Source: Doryteuthis pealeii
Taxonomy: Eukaryota > Mollusca > Cephalopoda > Myopsida > Loliginidae
Assembly (NCBI GenBank): GCA_023376005.1
Contig: CM042148.1
Span: 67,957,665 to 68,021,664 of the forward strand
Direction of reading: 5' to 3'
DNA length: 64,000 bases
In this document: piece by piece, positions 59,186-64,000 of the stretch
Position numbering within the stretch: the first letter of the stretch is position 1
Layout of the letters: each line of letters begins with the position of its first letter
The notes under the pieces: model-generated
Told to the model about the DNA's origin: nothing
The model's input: the letters and a program-made list of their open reading frames with translations, nothing else
The model's database searches: none
Program-made: the position numbers and the translations under genes

Positions 59186-59585
59186 CGACTCTCTCGTCGA
59201 TTTCGACGTATGAGGGTTTACACACACAATGAACACCACACAGTGATTTGTTTATTGTGGTGAAGGCTTGTGTTGGACCATCCACACTTTTTGGTACAGT
59301 CGATAGGAAAGAATTGGTACATCAAGGGTTGCCACAAACCCAATCAACGACCGACTCAGGAATTTTGAATTCAGAGTTATCCCTCTCCTGTACTGATTAC
59401 CTACCCAAGGCTGAAAGGCCCAGTCTGCCCTACTATTTAACCCATAGATGGAGAGAGAATATACGGATTCATACCTTTCCCAAGGGTATTAGCGCTATGT
59501 GAAATACCAACAGCTTCGTCTAGGAATTGAAGTCGTATCGACGAGTCCAATTTCCACGACACTAACCACTAGCCCACGCGCCCCT
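59185..59585 (-). mobile_element. tRNA-derived SINE, family 2 variant (~400 bp)
   Basis: Head GCGCGTGGGCTAGTGGTTAG, B-box-like ACTTCAATTCC, body as family 2 (GCGCTAATACCCTTGGGAAA), then a different 3' end (TGTGGATGGTCCAACACAAG) leading to (TA)n. Bounded on the right by (GT)n(CT)n. Confidence 0.85.
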
Positions 59586-59601
59586 CTGTGTGTGTGTGTG
59601 T

Positions 59602-59638
<37 letters not shown>

Positions 59639-59668
59639 GATATATCATAAACATTTCATTATATCTTA

Positions 59669-59707
<39 letters not shown>

Positions 59708-60359
59708 CAAATATCGGTGTCGTTATAGCATGAGGCCTACTTTTTTGATTCTGTTATAGTATGCGGCCTACCCGGTTTGAATGTGTCCTACCCCAGTAAA
59801 TAAGTAGTAGGCAATTTATCGAAACTAATTATTTTTCGCGTATATTCAATTTCAAGAAATGCAATTCAGTCATAAGCTGTATATAGTAATTAAGAATAAT
59901 TAAAAAAGAATTTATCCATAATTTACATGAAACAGATTTTTTTAATTCTAAAATTCTGAAATAGGGTTAGTGTTAGGGTTAGCAGTTATTATTATAACCT
60001 TATAATATGCTTTTTATGGTAGGCCACATACTATAAGAGAGACATGATTTCGTAGGCCACATTCAAAAGGTAGGCCACATACTATAATGGTACCCAAATA
60101 TCATTTAAAAAAATAAATTATCTTATAAAATTAATACAGCTCTATAAAAATGATCATGGAGTATTGTAGAAAAAATATTGAACTAGACGCGGTTCATCTG
60201 TCTCTCTCGTAGATGAGTACTTCAGCTAGTACATAATAAAATTAGTGGAGCCGAAATAAAACAATCAGCTGATTTCCGCGTCATTGGTAAAGGATGGAGT
60301 ATATGAAAACTAAATTTATTATGTTTTACTTTTAATAAATATCATTTTATTTTTGACAG

Positions 60360-60484
60360 AGATGGTGATATCCAAAGTGTGCACGCTCTTTTTGGTTCCC
60401 TCAATGTGCGTTATATGAACGATATTGTCCCTGTTGCTTCTTACTCACAACACACTCAATTCCATAAGACGCGTCAGACAGTTC
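60360..60484 (+). CDS. Trypsin-like serine protease, exon between His57 and Asp102
   Basis: Acceptor TTTTTGACAG, donor GTAAGTG. One base (A) completes the GT-A codon of exon 1; 41 codons follow; one base (C) is left over. It encodes DGDIQSVHALFGSLNVRYMN and then a basic segment with HTQFHKTRQTV. This is the usual '...V.LG..N...' stretch between the His and Asp exons of S1A proteases. The phases join exons 1 and 3 without a shift. The intron before it is 5,963 bp. Confidence 0.92.
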
Positions 60485-60763
60485 GTAAGTGTTTCGATTT
60501 TAACTTTGATTAATATTTAACATAATTTGTCTATTTCTTTTTATAACTTTGATTTTTTTTTATTCTCCTTGGCCGTAAAATATTTTCAACATTAATTAAT
60601 TAATATTAATTAGCACCGACAACGATTATCAATAATTTATTACAATTAAATTAACAATTTTAAAAAAATGCCTGTACTAACTTCGCATATTCAGTTTCTG
60701 TTACCTCTGTGGCGATTGTCTGCCCCTATTTGGTCTGGAAGAGTTATCTTCCTTTGTTTTCAG

Positions 60764-60891
60764 GTTTTGTACCGTTTAATGAAGAAAGCGGGAAGTTTGA
60801 ATTCTTTTTTTCCCGGGACAGCAAACAGAACACATGGGTTAGACATTTGCGTCTATACCTTTTATGTGGGGGGCTTTGTCCCTTAGCCTAA
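60764..60891 (+). other. Candidate alternative exon inside intron 2
   Basis: Acceptor CCTTTGTTTTCAG and donor GTAAGTG enclose 128 bp whose frame agrees with the phase left by exon 2. It reads FVPFNEESGKFEFFFSRDSK and onward for 41 codons, ending in TAA directly before the donor. Inclusion would truncate the protease before Asp102. In the noisy copy (16050-16176) the same stretch has unusually few differences. No homology recognised. Confidence 0.3.
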
Positions 60892-61018
60892 GTAAGTGAC
60901 ATTACTTCATGGACTCTCCATCAGTTCTACAGAACGAAGTCCTACTTTCTTTATACACCTCTAGTACCATGTCTCATTACGTGTCCATTATGTATCTCTT
61001 TTGTGTATACCTTTTAAT

Positions 61019-61590
61019 GTGGGAGATTATGTGCTTAATTAAAGTCATACCTAATTTTGTTAATTAATTAATTATAATTAAATGAATTAGGCGTGCATAT
61101 CGGTTTAAATGTAAAGCGTAAACAAATCGAGAAAAAGTCGATCTCTGTATGTACATTTCATTATTATTAGGCCTCATCAGCAGAGCTATAGACAGGGCAG
61201 TGCTTTGTGCGTGATTCGAACCCTACCTGTCAGGCTGACAGGCGGACATTCTAACCACTACACTAGCTGGAATTCCCCAGAATTTCTCGTTCATTTTTAA
61301 ACTGATATGTATATCGCACTTTTTGGGTAACTTATGGCACGACAGCATGAAGTAGCCAAACGATGTGTTTGAAATGGCGAAGGCCGACAATTTGTGGGAG
61401 ATTATGTGCTTAATTAAAGTCATACCTGATTTTGTTAATTAATTAATTATAATTAAATGAATTAGGCGTGCATATCGGTTTAAATGTAAAGCGTAAACAA
61501 ATCGAGAAAAAGTCGATCTCTGTGTGTACATTTCAGCCTATTAGGCCTCATCAGCAGAGCTATGGACAAGGCAGTGCTTTGTGCGTGATT
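61019..61590. repeat. Two direct copies of ~195 bp with a tRNA-like insert
   Basis: GTGGGAGATTATGTGCTTAA starts both 61019-61216 and 61392-61590. The first continues into a minus-strand tRNA-like segment, 61197-61275 (GCTAGTGTAGTGGTTAGAAT, GGGTTCGAATCACGC). Confidence 0.8.
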
Positions 61591-62162
61591 CGTGTGCTCA
61601 CTATTAAAGTCTATGCTCGTTACACCTCATAACTTCTTTGTCGGAATATTACCTGTACTTATATGTACCCACGTGAAAGTCACTAAGCCTTCCAACTAAT
61701 TATAATACCCTTAGACCCAACACCTCCATTTTCGCTTTGTCGATAATATTTTTGACTATGTAATTACCTACAAAATAAAAACAACAAACACCCCCTCCCA
61801 AGTGTATTATTGCTTTTATCGGCGAAACAAATTTTTCATTTTCTTATATATCTTTAACCTTGTTTCTTGTTCAAAGCACACCTTTTTTTTTTTCATAGTA
61901 AAGAAAAAGAAATATAATTCAAAATGTGTGATCGATAAGGATTACAATTTGTAAAATAAAAACAAATAATTAAAATTTTAAAAAGCTGGATGCATTTAGA
62001 TTTGAAATCGTTTTGTATCAGATATAAAATGAAAAATAACATCTGAAATGCGATAAATAAAAAAAAATAATCTAGTTGGAAATTAAACTTGTTGGAAAAA
62101 ATGAACAACTATATTTTGTAACTTTAAATAGAAGAGTTCTTAAAAACTGCTACTGCTCATTA

Positions 62163-62838
62163 TCTTATTATAATGGAGATTGTGTGTTTTTCTGTCTGTA
62201 ACCGAAACTATATTCCTACTCAAGTCACAATTCTCTTAGTTATTGACATCACATTTTCCATGATTTTATTTTTATCTAAACCTCAATTAAAATTGTCTTA
62301 CATTAATAATACTGTTAACTATGTCTACATACTAACAACATGCAATTATATTTATATATACAAGAAAATAGCGCTTTACAATGTGAACGGGAAGGCTAAT
62401 TTGCATATTAATATTAAAAAATCGAATTTAATAAATATGTGCTTAGTATTATTGATTTCTAATTGTTTGGTTTTATTTTAATGAATATAAGCAAAAATTT
62501 TTCAATGAATCTTAAATGAAATCCATTAACAAGAAAAAATAAGTGTCATTTTATTCTTTACTTCCTCTTATAACTAAATACTTAAATTAGAAAAGATAAC
62601 AATGAAAGACAAGAGTGATGGAAGAGTAAGTTTCAGTTGTTCCATTTTTTATTATACTCCCTCTGTTTCAAATCTTTTATTATACTCCCTCTGTTTCAAA
62701 TCTTTTATTATACTCCCTCTGTTTCAAATCTTTTTATCTGTATTCTTATTTAGTTTCATTAGCCTTTCTAATTTAATACAATATTTTATTACATTAAAAC
62801 TTAAATACTTGCACCCGGAGGGTGCATATATTTGCTAG
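62163..62838 (+). mobile_element. Non-autonomous Helitron (family A)
   Basis: TCTTATTATAATGGAGATTG to GCACCCGGAGGGTGC, ATATATTTG, CTAG; A/T flanks. It has three ATTATACTCCCTCTGTTTCA copies where 56659 has two. Confidence 0.93.
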
Positions 62839-63235
62839 TATATTTAACAAATATTTACAACTGATAGGTGAGTATACTGAATATAACAAATATTATAAAA
62901 ATATATGAATATAATAAATATTATTTTTTTAAAATAGATTATCTTATAAAATTAATATAGCTCTATAAAAATGATCGCGGGGTTTTGTAGAGAAAAATAC
63001 CTCTGTACAATGTGAAATCTGAGTATCAGGTTGATATAAAAGGAGGATTTCAACAACCAACAAAATTTTCTGATTAAAGAAATGTTTTAAACATTTAGGA
63101 ATGCTAAAACGTCTTTTTCCGTTTCGCTTAATATCTTCATGTGAGGTACGTTTTTGACAGAACATTTTGTGATAAGTTTTATGGTAATTTTCACCTTTAG
63201 TTGTCAAAATTTCTAACAAATAAGGCAATTAGGGT

Positions 63236-63605
63236 AACCTCCCTTGACTTTCACTTTGAAACAAGCCGGTAGCTATTTTGAAAGTCCCCGTGCGATATAA
63301 ACAAATCTTAGAACCTTTTTTGAAAACAATACAACTGCATGCTTTAACACAAAAAATATCATAAAATGTGTTCTTAATAACAATTTCATTTCAGATAATT
63401 TTATGCTAGGAATTTAGCTAACTGACTTTCACTTTGAAACAAGCCGGAAGCCATTTTGAAAGTCTCCGCGCGAAATACACAAATCTTAGAAACTTTTCGA
63501 AAACAATACAACTGCATGCTTTAACACAAAAATATCATAAAATGTGTTCTTGATAACAATTAATTTCATTTCAGATAATGCGCACACACAATTTTATGCT
63601 TGGAA
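63236..63605 (+). repeat. Two tandem ~185-bp units in intron 2
   Basis: Each unit: GACTTTCACTTTGAAACAAG, CCATTTTGAAAGTC, ACAACTGCATGCTTTAACAC, ATAAAATGTGTTCTT, TTTCATTTCAGATAAT. The last word mimics a splice acceptor. Confidence 0.85.
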
Positions 63606-63737
63606 TTTAGCCAACTAAAGGTGAAAATTACCAGTTTTATTATATAGGAATACTGTGTAATGATCATACAAACTTTAAAAATGCTGCCATTTTACTTCTG
63701 TAATCCATGTTATATATGCGATATTTTTCTTTTGCAG

Positions 63738-63869
63738 TTAACGACGTTGCCGTTCTGACATTGTCTCGTCCAGTGAAATTCTCTGATTGCAGAAAACCAA
63801 TAAGATTGGTTAAACCAAATGAACGTGTTACAAGCAATTGTGTTGTTGCCGGATGGGGAAAAACCGATA
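63738..63869 (+). CDS. Trypsin-like serine protease, exon with Asp102
   Basis: Acceptor TTTTCTTTTGCAG, donor GTAAGT. It starts with TT (joining C from exon 2) and ends with one base. It encodes NDVAVLTLSRPVKF with catalytic Asp102 (63743-63745), a Cys in SDCRKP, and NCVVAGWGKTD, where 'AGWG' is the conserved 140s block. Total coding from the three clean exons is 140 residues with no stop or shift. The Ser195 and pocket exons lie beyond the window; the noisy copy suggests they follow within about 7 kb. Confidence 0.93.
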
Positions 63870-64000
63870 GTAAGTCATTGATTTTATAAAGAAAAAATAT
63901 ATATCGTGTAGTAAAAACAGGACCAGTGCTTGGACTTTTAGGAAAGCTTTATTACACTTTACTCTGACTATGATCTAACTGACGTAGTCAGAGTGCTACT

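Overview
The window looks like repeat-dominated, AT-rich animal nuclear DNA. The evidence is intron-rich genes with GT...AG splice sites, several tRNA-derived SINE families, non-autonomous Helitrons, LINE remnants of several clades, Tc1/mariner elements and many (TA)n, (CA)n and (GT)n runs. The SINE/LINE mix fits a lophotrochozoan, plausibly a mollusc (a cephalopod is possible). That taxonomic guess is inference only.

Only one protein-coding gene family is well supported: a secreted trypsin-like S1A serine protease on the + strand. The clean copy occupies the right end (exons 54234-54396, 60360-60484 and 63738-63869, phases compatible, His57 and Asp102 present) and runs off the window before its Ser195 exon. 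A second, indel-ridden copy lies at 9080-26625. It has the same exons plus a candidate specificity-pocket exon (22597-22792) and a terminal Ser195 exon (26462-26625).

The whole block from the single N at 8119 to about 19850 repeats, in the same order, the block 53340-64000: introns, SINEs, Helitrons and foldback elements included. It is saturated with one-base insertions and deletions in exons and introns alike. The noise seems to continue to at least the exon at 26.5 kb. This reads like uncorrected long-read gap fill over a duplicated or duplicately assembled locus rather than natural decay.

Layout: 1-510 hairpin-bearing 183-bp tandem repeat; 520-835 uncharacterised exon-like ORF; 2050-2345 Tc1 transposase relic; 2840-8118 about 30 copies of a 177-bp satellite whose monomer contains a piece of the 520-835 ORF; 8119-26700 error-rich protease copy; 26.7-53 kb intergenic DNA with LINE 3' ends, a Penelope-like RT fragment, short and long Helitrons, SINEs with clear target-site duplications, a telomere-motif hairpin and 105-bp array, a foldback element, a 100-N gap, a 29-bp minisatellite and a compact hammerhead ribozyme with an upstream tRNA-like segment; 53-64 kb an R2/R4-type LINE C-terminus and the clean protease copy with large repeat-filled introns.

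The least ordinary items are the hammerhead ribozyme at 50946-50987 (minus strand), the exon-derived satellite, the paired clean and noisy protease loci, and a ~605-bp SINE that shares its 3' tail with an I-type LINE in the same window.
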